Assembly: GCA_964529405.1 (NCBI GenBank)
Contig: CAZGWE010000018.1
Coordinates: forward strand, 1-20,470
Source: CAZGWE01 sp964529405
GTDB taxonomy: Bacteria > Patescibacteriota > UBA1384 > XYA2-FULL-43-10 > 1-14-0-10-43-13
Reading direction: 5' to 3'
Length of the DNA: 20,470 nucleotides
The notes under the pieces were generated by a model that worked only from the letters and a program-made list of their open reading frames with translations, was not told the DNA's origin and ran no database searches. This document shows, piece after piece, positions 7,477 to 15,211 of this stretch (positions within the stretch are counted from its first letter, which is position 1; the number at the start of each line of letters is the position of its first letter). The translations under genes were made by a program, and so were the position numbers.

Positions 7477-9366
7477 TTAAGACAACTCAACCAGCCTTCT
7501 CTCGTCGATCCCTTTTAATCTATTGCACGAGGTTTTGTGAACCTTGATAATATGTTCGCTGCCGACATAGCCGATAACCCGGTCAGTACTTTTGGGCTTG
7601 CAACAGTTAGCTGCCACGTGCCTGACGCCATCTAATCCCCTTATAACCCGACCGGATTCTTTTAGATTGCCAACTTTTTTGGTTTCGCTGCTTGAAAAAT
7701 CCGGATAAATGATTTTCAATAAACGGCTTTTGTTAAGAGTGCCTTCAGCCAATGCGGCTAGGGCATTGTCAATATTTTTATAAGGCAAACGGGAATCAGT
7801 AAAGACGCCTTGTATCTTGGTTTTGTCGAAGGGCGGTAATTTATGTTTGCTGGCCAGGTCATGGACCACTCTGGTACCCCTTTCGACCAAGGCGTCAAAA
7901 TTCTTGGCTCTTAGAAAGTTTCTGATGTGATGCTTGGCGTTGGCAGTTTTGGCGAGTTTAAGCCAGTCATTGCTTGGACAGGCCTTTTTCGAGGTGATAA
8001 TTTCAACCGTGTCCCCGGTTTGCAATTCGGTTCCCATCGGCATAATCCGGTTATTGATCATAACTCCGGAACAATGGTCGCCTATCTCCGAGTGAATATT
8101 GTAAGCAAAATCAACACAGGTCGAGCCGGCCGGCAGCTTGATTATTTTGCCCTTAGGCGTAAAAACAAAAACCTGTCGCGAGAAAAACTCTTCCTTGAAC
8201 TGGCGCAGAAAGTCTTTTCTGTCTTCTATGTTCTTAATTTTTTCCAGTTCTCTTTGCCACTCTTCCTGATTGCGTTTGGCTGCCTTAACGCTTTTTTCCA
8301 GCCGGCTGTCTTTATAACTCCAATGGGCTGCCAGGCCGTGTTCGTTGATTTTATGCATTTTGGTGGTTCTGATCTGTATTTCAAAGATATCGTCCTCCTC
8401 GTTCTTAACGGTGGTGTGGAGCGATTGGTAGCCGCTTTCCTTGGGTCTGGCAATGTAATCGTCAATTTGGCCGGGAAGCGGCTGGTAGCAGGAGTGAATA
8501 ACGCCCAGCGCCTTATAACAATCTTCGACCGAACCGACTATGACGCGGATAGCGATAATGTCAAAAATGTTTTTAATATTCGGTGTTCTTTTAAGCTTGT
8601 TGTAGAGGCTATAGAGATGCTTGGCCCGGCCGGCGATGGAGTGGTGCTGAATGCCGGCCCGGTCCAGCAAGGACTTTATCTTCGGAATCTCTTTTTCGAT
8701 CACTTTTTCAGGGTTCTTGTAGGCATTCCGGGCGACTTTGATAAAATGCCGGTACTCTTCCGGATAGGCGTAAGGAAAGGAGCGGTCCTCTAATTTGCCT
8801 TTTACTATGCCCATTCCGAGCCGCTCGGCAATAGGGGCATAAATTTCAATCGTTTCGCGGGCATAAAACATCTGCTTTTCCGGTTTCAGCCATTGTAGAG
8901 TGGCAACATTGTCAAGCCGGTCGTAGAGACGGATGATCATAACCCTGACATCGGAAGCGGTAGCCAGGAGAATTTTTCTGTAATTATCAACCTGGCTTAA
9001 AAAGAGGGCGCTCTCAGATCTGGTTAGGGTTTTGCTTTTTGTCCGCATGGCAGCCACCTTGGAGACGCCGTCAACCAGTTTGGCGGTTTCTATGCCAAAA
9101 GCACTTTTGAGTTCTTCGGCTGTCGTTTCGGTGTCCTCAAGTGTGTCGTGAAGCAGACCGGCCGCAACCGTAGTTAAATCATAGTTATCCGCGGCAAGGC
9201 CGATGGCTATACGGAGCGGATGGGTAATGTATGGGGCGCCGGATTTTCGTTTTTGTCCGCTGTGCTTCTCTTTGGCAAAATTATAGGCACGAAAAACCAA
9301 ATCACGTTCTTCTTGCGGGAAACGGGCTATGGCGGAGGATAACTTTTGGGGAATTTTGATAGACAT
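7477..9366 (-). CDS. rel: Bifunctional (p)ppGpp synthetase/hydrolase (Rel/SpoT family)
   Basis: A 629-aa RSH alarmone enzyme. The HD hydrolase domain looks intact: His49 (YITHPLRIA), His73-Asp74 (LLHDTLEDT) and YDRLDNVATL at 148-157. The synthetase domain at about 235-345 has AKHLYSLYNKLKR, ARPKESGYQSLHTTV and EIQIRTTKMHKINEHGLAAHW. A TGS domain follows from about 399 (VFTPKGKIIKLPAGSTCVDFAYNIHSEIG in part), and near the C-terminus a zinc-finger-like segment has VAANCCKPKSTDRVIGYVG and a later Cys. The usual C-terminal ACT domain is missing; full-length Rel proteins are about 100 aa longer. The product can probably both make and degrade (p)ppGpp. It follows clpC by 26 nt, and its start is embedded in a palindrome with no SD. 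Confidence 0.95.
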   Translation of the reverse strand: MSIKIPQKLSSAIARFPQEERDLVFRAYNFAKEKHSGQKRKSGAPYITHPLRIAIGLAADNYDLTTVAAGLLHDTLEDTETTAEELKSAFGIETAKLVDGVSKVAAMRTKSKTLTRSESALFLSQVDNYRKILLATASDVRVMIIRLYDRLDNVATLQWLKPEKQMFYARETIEIYAPIAERLGMGIVKGKLEDRSFPYAYPEEYRHFIKVARNAYKNPEKVIEKEIPKIKSLLDRAGIQHHSIAGRAKHLYSLYNKLKRTPNIKNIFDIIAIRVIVGSVEDCYKALGVIHSCYQPLPGQIDDYIARPKESGYQSLHTTVKNEEDDIFEIQIRTTKMHKINEHGLAAHWSYKDSRLEKSVKAAKRNQEEWQRELEKIKNIEDRKDFLRQFKEEFFSRQVFVFTPKGKIIKLPAGSTCVDFAYNIHSEIGDHCSGVMINNRIMPMGTELQTGDTVEIITSKKACPSNDWLKLAKTANAKHHIRNFLRAKNFDALVERGTRVVHDLASKHKLPPFDKTKIQGVFTDSRLPYKNIDNALAALAEGTLNKSRLLKIIYPDFSSSETKKVGNLKESGRVIRGLDGVRHVAANCCKPKSTDRVIGYVGSEHIIKVHKTSCNRLKGIDERRLVELS

Positions 9367-9398
9367 TAAGTTGCTTAAGCAACTTAAGCTGCTTAAGC
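9366..9398. repeat. Tandem 9-mer repeat and 22-bp palindrome between clpC and rel
   Basis: On the minus strand three 9-nt units (GCTTAAGCA, GCTTAAGTT, GCTTAAGCA) follow each other at 9390-9398, 9381-9389 and 9372-9380. Positions 9366-9387 are a perfect palindrome, arms TTAAGTTGC around a TTAA centre. It fills the gap between the clpC stop and the rel start and takes in the first base of the rel ATG. In mRNA it can fold into a 9-bp hairpin right at the start codon. Confidence 0.9.
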
Positions 9399-11942
9399 TT
9401 TTAAATTTCTCCCCTTTTTCAACACCAAACTATTATTTTCGAGATCAACTTTAATTTTATTGCCGGCTTTGAAGTCTTCGCGCAGGATGGCCTCGGACAG
9501 GGGCGTTTCGATATGCTCGGCAATAACTTTTCTGATCGGCCGGGCGCCAAACTTGGGGTCGAAACCGTTTTCGGCAATCCAGTTTTTAGCTTGGAGCGAA
9601 GCTTCAAAATAGTAACCCTGCTCCCAAAGTCTTCTGGCCAGCTCTGCAAGCTGGATTTCCACAATTTGCTTGATCGCTTCTTTGGTCAACGGATGAAAAA
9701 CGATAACCTTGTCGAGGCGGTTTAGAAATTCGGGACGGAAGCTGTCTTTAAGGACATCCAGGACATTTTCTTTGAGTTTTTCGTACTGTTCTTTTGAATC
9801 GTCCCGCTTGGTAAAACCGATGCTAGCCTGCTTGTTTAAGATGTCGGTACCCAGGTTTGAAGTCATAATTAAAATAGTATTTTTAAAATCAACTTTACGG
9901 CCCTTGGCATCGGTCAGTTCGCCGTCCTCCATCACTTGAAGCAAGATATTGAAAACTTCAGGGTGGGCTTTCTCAATTTCATCCAAAAGAATAAGAGAGT
10001 AGGGATTCTTTCTGACAACTTCGGTCAATTTGCCGCCCTCTTCGTAGCCGACATAACCGGCCGGCGCGCCGATTAACCTTGAGACATTGTGGCGCTCCAT
10101 AAACTCCGACATATCAATTTTGATCAGGGCATTGCGGCTGCCCATGACCTCTTCGGCCAGAACCTTGGCCAGTTCGGTTTTGCCGACGCCCGTTGGTCCA
10201 AGAAAGATAAAGGAGCCGTACGGCCGGTTCGGATTAGAAATGCCGACGCGCGCCCGGCGAATCGCTTTGGCAATCTCGGAAACCGCTTCTTTCTGGCCGA
10301 CAATATGCCGCTCAATGCGGCTCTCCAGGTCAAGCAGGCCTCTTTTTTCGGCCAGGTTTAACTCGGTGACAGGTATGCCCGTCCAGCGGGAAACGACCCG
10401 GCTAATATCATTGGCGCTGACAATAATATTTTCGGGTTTGTCTTCCTGTTTGATCTGGCGGATCTTGTTCTCGATCTCCAACTCCTTTTCCCGCAGCTTG
10501 GTGGCCTCTTCATAACGTTCGTTGAGAATATAGTGCTCTTTTTGGCGCAGGAGCTTGCGCAGGTCGCGCTTGAAGACAGCGAGTCTGGCCGTGGTCGGCG
10601 AAACAGTCCGCGTGGCTGCTGCCGCTTCATCAATTAAGTCAATGGCTTTGTCAGGCAAAAAACGGTCGTTAATGTATCGTTTTGACAGCTTGGCTGCAGC
10701 CACGATGGCATCCTGGGTGTAGGTGACGTTGTGGTGTGTCTCATAGCGGTCTTTAATGCCGCAGAGGATGGCAACAGTCTCATCAATAGTCGGTTCTTTG
10801 ACCATAATTTGCTGAAAACGCCGCTCGAAGGCCGGGTCACGCTCGACAAACTTCTTGTACTCGTCAAGCGTCGTTGAGCCGATCAGCCGGAGCTCGCCCT
10901 TTCCGAGCATCGGTTTTAGCAGGTTAGCCGCATCAACCGAGCCTTCGGTTGAGCCGGCCCCGACAACCGTGTGGATTTCGTCAATAAAGAGGATATAATT
11001 ACCGTTCTTTTTAATTTCGTTCAAGATTTTTTTGACCCTGCCTTCAAATTGGCCCCGGTACATTGTCCCGGCCAAGAGCGAACCCATATCAATGGAGAGA
11101 ATCTCTTTGCCGATCAAATTGGAGGGAACCCGCCCCTCAACAATTCTTTGGGCCAAGCCTTCGACAATGGCAGTTTTACCGACGCCTGGCTCGCCGACCA
11201 GGACCGGATTATTCTTAGTACGCCTGGAGAGAATTTGGACCAGCCGGGTTGTTTCGCTGTTGCGCCCGATAACCGGGTCGAGCTTATCGTTCTGGGCTAA
11301 GCGGGTGATGTTGGTCGTGAAAGTGCTTAAAATATTATCGCTTTTGATTTTGGTAGTTGATTGGTTCGGACCCGCCATGCCCCCCATTGGTCCGAACGGT
11401 CCGAATTCGTTCATCATACTCTCCCCCATCAGATCGGCGGAAAAATCAACACTACTCATTTCAGCATTTTGATCAATGGATTGGAGAGTTTCATTGATGC
11501 CGCCGAAAATCGTTTCAATCTGTTTTCGGATATCATCAGGTTTGACGCCGATTCTTTCGATGACAGTGTAGGAGCTAAAGTTGCGGTTGGAGAGAAGAGC
11601 CAGCAGAAGATGTTCGCAGTCAATGGCAAAATGGCCATACTTTGAGGCAAAAGAAACAGCCATCTTAATTGACTCCTTGGCGTCGCTGGAAATTTCAGCT
11701 TTGGTATTTTTTACTGCCGCTTTATTGACCAGCGAGGCGACCAGTTGGGCGCGGTCAAGGGTAACCTCAAAGCTGGAGAGGATTTCATAAGCCAGCGTGT
11801 CGCTATAGTTTAGCAAAGCCAAAAGCTGGTGCTCGGTGCTCATAACCGTGTTTTGTTCCCGGGCAATCCTCTCTGCCGTAATAAGGACTTTTTTTAAATT
11901 TTCACTAAATTTTTTGAATATGTTTGAATTCATCTTAACCAT
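9393..11942 (-). CDS. clpC: ATP-dependent Clp protease ATP-binding subunit ClpC
   Basis: An 849-aa Hsp100 unfoldase. The N-terminal double repeat domain spans about 12-150. A Gly/Met/Asn-rich linker follows (150-200). AAA1 has Walker A GEPGVGKT (250-257) and Walker B ILFIDEIHTV (317-326). The middle domain at about 450-500 is short and UVR-like (NERYEEATKLREKELEIE), as in ClpC and unlike the long ClpB domain. AAA2 has GPTGVGKTE (582-590) and LILLDEIEKA. Residues 708-710 are IGF in the ClpP-docking position, so it should feed a ClpP peptidase encoded elsewhere. ATG at 11940-11942 or at 11931-11933 are both possible; neither has an SD. It lies first in a clpC-rel pair, and no CIRCE or CtsR-type site was seen. 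Confidence 0.95.
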   Translation of the reverse strand: MVKMNSNIFKKFSENLKKVLITAERIAREQNTVMSTEHQLLALLNYSDTLAYEILSSFEVTLDRAQLVASLVNKAAVKNTKAEISSDAKESIKMAVSFASKYGHFAIDCEHLLLALLSNRNFSSYTVIERIGVKPDDIRKQIETIFGGINETLQSIDQNAEMSSVDFSADLMGESMMNEFGPFGPMGGMAGPNQSTTKIKSDNILSTFTTNITRLAQNDKLDPVIGRNSETTRLVQILSRRTKNNPVLVGEPGVGKTAIVEGLAQRIVEGRVPSNLIGKEILSIDMGSLLAGTMYRGQFEGRVKKILNEIKKNGNYILFIDEIHTVVGAGSTEGSVDAANLLKPMLGKGELRLIGSTTLDEYKKFVERDPAFERRFQQIMVKEPTIDETVAILCGIKDRYETHHNVTYTQDAIVAAAKLSKRYINDRFLPDKAIDLIDEAAAATRTVSPTTARLAVFKRDLRKLLRQKEHYILNERYEEATKLREKELEIENKIRQIKQEDKPENIIVSANDISRVVSRWTGIPVTELNLAEKRGLLDLESRIERHIVGQKEAVSEIAKAIRRARVGISNPNRPYGSFIFLGPTGVGKTELAKVLAEEVMGSRNALIKIDMSEFMERHNVSRLIGAPAGYVGYEEGGKLTEVVRKNPYSLILLDEIEKAHPEVFNILLQVMEDGELTDAKGRKVDFKNTILIMTSNLGTDILNKQASIGFTKRDDSKEQYEKLKENVLDVLKDSFRPEFLNRLDKVIVFHPLTKEAIKQIVEIQLAELARRLWEQGYYFEASLQAKNWIAENGFDPKFGARPIRKVIAEHIETPLSEAILREDFKAGNKIKVDLENNSLVLKKGRNLKA

Positions 11943-11956
11943 TTTAAAGAACGGAC

Positions 11957-11962
11957 ATTATA
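11957..11962 (-). promoter_or_regulatory. Candidate -10 element of clpC
   Basis: The minus strand has a perfect TATAAT ending 14 nt before the ATG at 11942; the -35 region is poor. The +1 would fall near 11950, leaving a leader of only about 8 nt, in line with the missing SD. Confidence 0.4.
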
Positions 11963-12125
11963 GATACAAGCCGCGGGTATTTTTTACGGAGCTTGAAACG
12001 CGGAATATATGGCAAATTCTTGAATTATAATTTGTCGTGCGTTTTATCGCTTAATGTTTTATGAAAATGTCCGTTGCCTGTTAAGCCTGTTGTCCGTCCC
12101 TGTGTATATTACGCGAAAAACCATT

Positions 12126-13247
12126 TTATTCTTCTTTTTCCTTTGCGTCCACTTTTTTCTTTTTGGATTTCTTTTTGTCAGATTCATCTTCTACCTCGTC
12201 GGATGCGACTTCGATATCAATGCCCCAGCCGGTCAATTTTGATGCTAGCCGGACATTCTGTCCGCCCTTGCCGATGGCCAGCGAGAGACTCTCCTTATCT
12301 ACAAAAACCGTGGCCTTGTTGTCTTTGGCCGAAATGACGATTTTTTTGGTCTTGGCCGGAGAGAGGGCGTTCATAATAAATTGCTCGACATCTTCGTCCC
12401 AGAGCACAATGTCTATTTTTTCATCGCCGATCTCCGAAATGACCGCCTGGACGCGAGTGCCGCGCTGGCCGACGCACGAGCCGACCGGATCAATTTTTTC
12501 ATCGTGGGCCACGACGGCAATTTTGCTCCTTGAGCCGGCTTCTCGGGCGATATTTTTGATCTCAACCGTGCCGGCGTTAATTTCCGGTACTTCAAGAGCA
12601 AAGAGGCCGCTGATCAAGCCCTCATCCGATCTGGAAACAATAATTTGCGGCCCCCGGCTGGTTTCTGTTACTTCTTTGACATAGACTTTTAATCTTTGGC
12701 CGACGTAGTAATTCTCGCTCCTAATTTGCTCCGACGAGAAAATAATGCCGTTGGCTTTACCGAGCGAGACGATCACATTTTTGCCGTCAATCTGCTGGAC
12801 GTTGGCGTTGACAACTTGATACTCTTTATCTTTAAATTCTTTGAAAAGCAAGTTGCGTTCAGCTTCGCGCAACCGCTGGATAATAACCTGCTTGGCTGTT
12901 TGGGCGGCGATGCGGCCAAAATCTTCTTGTTTTGGTAGTGGGATCATAACCTCTCCGCCAATCTCTGCTTTTTTATCCAGCTTTCTGGCATCAGTTAAGC
13001 TAAGTTGCTGCTCAGGTTCTTCGACCAGCTCCTCGTCTTCAACAACTTCGTATATCCTAAACACGTCGGCTTCGCCATTTTCGGGATTTAATTTGGCCCG
13101 GATGATCTGGCGGGGCCGGCCATAGTCCTTACGATAAGCGGCCGCAAGCGCCGCCTCAACTGTTTCGATAACCGTATCTCTATCAATTCCTTTTTCTTCA
13201 CATAGCTCATCGATCGCTGCAACAAACTGGTTGATTGGCTGTGCCAT
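12126..13247 (-). CDS. nusA: Transcription termination/antitermination factor NusA
   Basis: A 373-aa NusA, which binds RNA polymerase and modulates pausing, termination and antitermination. The N-terminal polymerase-binding domain begins MAQPINQFVAAIDELCEEKG and spans about 1-125. An S1 domain follows (about 135-200, QQIDGKNVIVSLGKANGII). KH1 carries DPVGSCVGQRGTRVQAVISEIGDEKIDI in part, and KH2 carries LAIGKGGQNVRLASKLTGWGIDI in part. The C-terminus is a Lys/Glu-rich tail without the acidic repeats of enterobacteria, as in most bacteria. The ATG has AAGGAG 6 nt upstream. The gene has its own strong promoter and a structured leader. Downstream lies clpC after a 183-nt gap. Confidence 0.96.
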   Translation of the reverse strand: MAQPINQFVAAIDELCEEKGIDRDTVIETVEAALAAAYRKDYGRPRQIIRAKLNPENGEADVFRIYEVVEDEELVEEPEQQLSLTDARKLDKKAEIGGEVMIPLPKQEDFGRIAAQTAKQVIIQRLREAERNLLFKEFKDKEYQVVNANVQQIDGKNVIVSLGKANGIIFSSEQIRSENYYVGQRLKVYVKEVTETSRGPQIIVSRSDEGLISGLFALEVPEINAGTVEIKNIAREAGSRSKIAVVAHDEKIDPVGSCVGQRGTRVQAVISEIGDEKIDIVLWDEDVEQFIMNALSPAKTKKIVISAKDNKATVFVDKESLSLAIGKGGQNVRLASKLTGWGIDIEVASDEVEDESDKKKSKKKKVDAKEKEE

Positions 13248-13265
13248 AGTAATCTCCTTTTATCT

Positions 13266-13291
13266 GCCTAAGAAACCAAAGTTGCTTAGGC
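13266..13291 (-). promoter_or_regulatory. Hairpin in nusA leader close to the SD
   Basis: A perfect 7-bp stem (GCCTAAG at 13266-13272 and CTTAGGC at 13285-13291) closes a 12-nt loop, ending a few nt before the AAGGAG of nusA. It may modulate translation or alternate with upstream pairings. Confidence 0.4.
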
Positions 13292-13310
13292 ACCTAGGTT
13301 CTTTTGACTA

Positions 13311-13333
13311 AAAACGGCCCGCATCAGCGGACC
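13311..13333 (-). terminator. Attenuator-like hairpin in the nusA leader
   Basis: On the minus strand GGTCCGC (13327-13333), loop TGAT, GCGGGCC (13316-13322) form a 7-bp stem with one G-U pair, followed by GTTTTTAG. It lies about 12 nt after the predicted +1 and before the nusA start, so it could end transcription within the leader. Confidence 0.55.
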
Positions 13334-13346
13334 ATTACACGTAATG
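13333..13346. promoter_or_regulatory. Dyad at the nusA transcription start
   Basis: CATTAC-AC-GTAATG is a perfect dyad with 6-bp arms covering the predicted +1 of nusA (about 13345). A repressor site or a 5'-end hairpin are both possible; no known factor is matched. Confidence 0.4.
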
Positions 13347-13351
13347 TCTGC

Positions 13352-13380
13352 ATTTTAGATCTTTTTTTATTATTTGTCAA
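13352..13380 (-). promoter_or_regulatory. nusA promoter
   Basis: The minus strand has a consensus TTGACA (13375-13380), a 17-nt spacer and TAAAAT (13352-13357). The leader to the nusA ATG is about 98 nt. Confidence 0.8.
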
Positions 13381-13417
13381 CAATTTGCAGGAACCGCTGA
13401 TGTTGGTGAACTTACCA

Positions 13418-13446
13418 TTGAAAAATTAGCGTATTAGTATTAGAAT
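13418..13446 (+). promoter_or_regulatory. Promoter of the ABC transporter gene (leaderless)
   Basis: TTGAAA (13418-13423), a 17-nt spacer and TAGAAT (13441-13446) lie only 10 nt before the ATG at 13457. The +1 would fall near 13452, so the mRNA would have almost no leader; no SD is present. Confidence 0.7.
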
Positions 13447-13456
13447 AATTGACACG

Positions 13457-15211
13457 ATGAACAAAAGATCCGCTCAAAACCAGAACAATCTCTTTTATCT
13501 CCTGCGATACCTAAAGCCATATACCGGCTCGGTTGTTTTGACTTTGGTTTTTGTCATCATCGCTGAAGTTGCGGCGACATATGATCCGCTCTATCTCAAA
13601 AATATCATCGACTATATTATCGGCAACGTTGGAAATGCTCGCATTTCCGGCCCGATTCTTTCGCTGTTGATCATCTATTTCTCGTTGCGCGTCGGTACAT
13701 TCTTTTTTCAATTTTTGCGTGATTATATCTTTGCTCCTGTTGAAATGGGCGTTGGCCGCAATGTCGCCCGGGACGTCTTTGATTATCTTCTGCGCTTGCC
13801 AATCAGCTTTCATCACGATCAAAAGACGGGCGCTTTGGCTCGCCAGATAGCTCGAGGAGCCCAATCGATTAATTTTATTCTCGATTTCTTGGTTATTAAT
13901 ATCTTACCAACTTTCTTTGATCTCGTTTTTGCCACGATTTTGTTGCTTCGGCTGTATCCTGCTAAATATGGTTTGATCACGCTTTTTACAATTATCCTTT
14001 ACACCCTCTTTACAGTGGTAACTACCGAGCTTCGTCAAAAGTATCGCTTAGCTGCCAATATCGCTGATGATGAGACTTCTGCTATCCAAATTGAAACCAT
14101 CACCAATATCGACACTGTAAAATACTTTGGCAACGAAAAGTTCCAGCGCGGCAAGTTCATGGATCGCATTAAAAAGTGGTACGATCTCTCGGTCCGGTCT
14201 AATCAGCTTTTTGCCGTTATTAGTGCTGGCCAGTCTCTGATTTTAATTATCGGTTTTGGCTTGATAGCTTATTTTGCCGTCAAACAAAGCTTGCTTGGTA
14301 CCTTGACTATCGGCGATCTCGTTCTACTAACCAGCTACATTGTCCGGCTAGCTGCCCCTATCGGCGTGCTTGGATTTGTCTACAGGCGGATCAAAGATGG
14401 TCTGACTGATCTGGCCTCGATGTCACATATCTTTACCAATCCAATTGAACTTGAAGATCCGCCCAACGCTATTACTCTCAAAAATCCGGTAGGCAGCGTT
14501 GAATTTGTTGATGTCTATTTTGATTATGATAATCGTCCTGCACTTAAGGTTCTTAATTTAAAAATACCAGCTGGTAAGCGGATTGCCATCGTTGGGCCTT
14601 CCGGTGCCGGTAAGTCAACCATTGTTAAGCTGCTTTTCAGGCTTTATGACCCAAAATTTGGCGAGGTAAGAATTGATGGTGTCGATATTAAAAAGATCAA
14701 AAAAGAACAGCGCCACGAGTTAGTAGTCCTGGTACCACAGGAAACTATTCTCTTTAACGATACAATTGCTCACAATATTCGCTTTGGCAAACCTGATGCA
14801 AGCGATGCCGAGGTCATAAAAGCCATCGAACTGGCCCATCTCTCGGATTTGATCAGGCGGTTGCCCGAAGGGTTGGATACGGTCGTCGGCGAGCGTGGCG
14901 TCAAACTCTCCGGCGGCGAAAAACAACGCGTCGCCATCGCTCGCGCCATTATCAAAAAACCAAAAATTCTGGTCTTTGATGAGGCGACGAGCAATTTGGA
15001 TGCCGAATCGGAACAGGAAATCCTCAAAGCTATACGGGAAGTCTCAAGCGGCAGGACAACAATTTCTATCGCCCACCGCCTACCTACTATCACCGACAGC
15101 GATATTATCTTTGTTGTTGACGGCGGCAAGTTAGTCGAAGGAGGCACGCACCAAGAGCTTCTTAAAAAAAACGGCGTCTATGCCAGACTCTGGAAGCAGT
15201 TCGTTAAGTAA
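13457..15211 (+). CDS. ABC transporter, fused permease and ATPase (MsbA/Atm1-like exporter)
   Basis: A 584-aa half-transporter that should act as a dimer in the membrane. Residues about 20-310 form the six-helix exporter domain, with IETITNIDTVKYFGNEKF near 214-231, a phrase typical of the Atm1-like branch. The nucleotide-binding domain has Walker A GPSGAGKST near 380, signature LSGGEKQRVAIARA near 484, Walker B KILVFDEATSNLDAES near 504 and the H-loop ISIAHRLPT near 538; all are complete. The substrate is not predictable; lipids, peptides or glutathione/sulfur compounds are possible by family. It is the only plus-strand gene between 1 and 17.6 kb, has its own promoter and probably a leaderless mRNA. 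Its last 8 nt overlap the end of the convergent ldh gene. Confidence 0.93.
   Translation: MNKRSAQNQNNLFYLLRYLKPYTGSVVLTLVFVIIAEVAATYDPLYLKNIIDYIIGNVGNARISGPILSLLIIYFSLRVGTFFFQFLRDYIFAPVEMGVGRNVARDVFDYLLRLPISFHHDQKTGALARQIARGAQSINFILDFLVINILPTFFDLVFATILLLRLYPAKYGLITLFTIILYTLFTVVTTELRQKYRLAANIADDETSAIQIETITNIDTVKYFGNEKFQRGKFMDRIKKWYDLSVRSNQLFAVISAGQSLILIIGFGLIAYFAVKQSLLGTLTIGDLVLLTSYIVRLAAPIGVLGFVYRRIKDGLTDLASMSHIFTNPIELEDPPNAITLKNPVGSVEFVDVYFDYDNRPALKVLNLKIPAGKRIAIVGPSGAGKSTIVKLLFRLYDPKFGEVRIDGVDIKKIKKEQRHELVVLVPQETILFNDTIAHNIRFGKPDASDAEVIKAIELAHLSDLIRRLPEGLDTVVGERGVKLSGGEKQRVAIARAIIKKPKILVFDEATSNLDAESEQEILKAIREVSSGRTTISIAHRLPTITDSDIIFVVDGGKLVEGGTHQELLKKNGVYARLWKQFVK

Noticed and set aside
7927..8793. 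288-aa open frame on the plus strand
   Set aside because: It is antisense to rel, whose catalytic motifs are fully visible; no expression signals of its own.
10087..10515. 142-aa plus-strand frame within clpC
   Set aside because: Antisense to the AAA2 region of clpC; composition typical of a shadow frame.
11943..12125. CIRCE or CtsR operator before clpC
   Set aside because: No TTAGCACTC-N9-GAGTGCTAA or GGTCAAA direct repeats occur in this gap; only a TATAAT element is seen.
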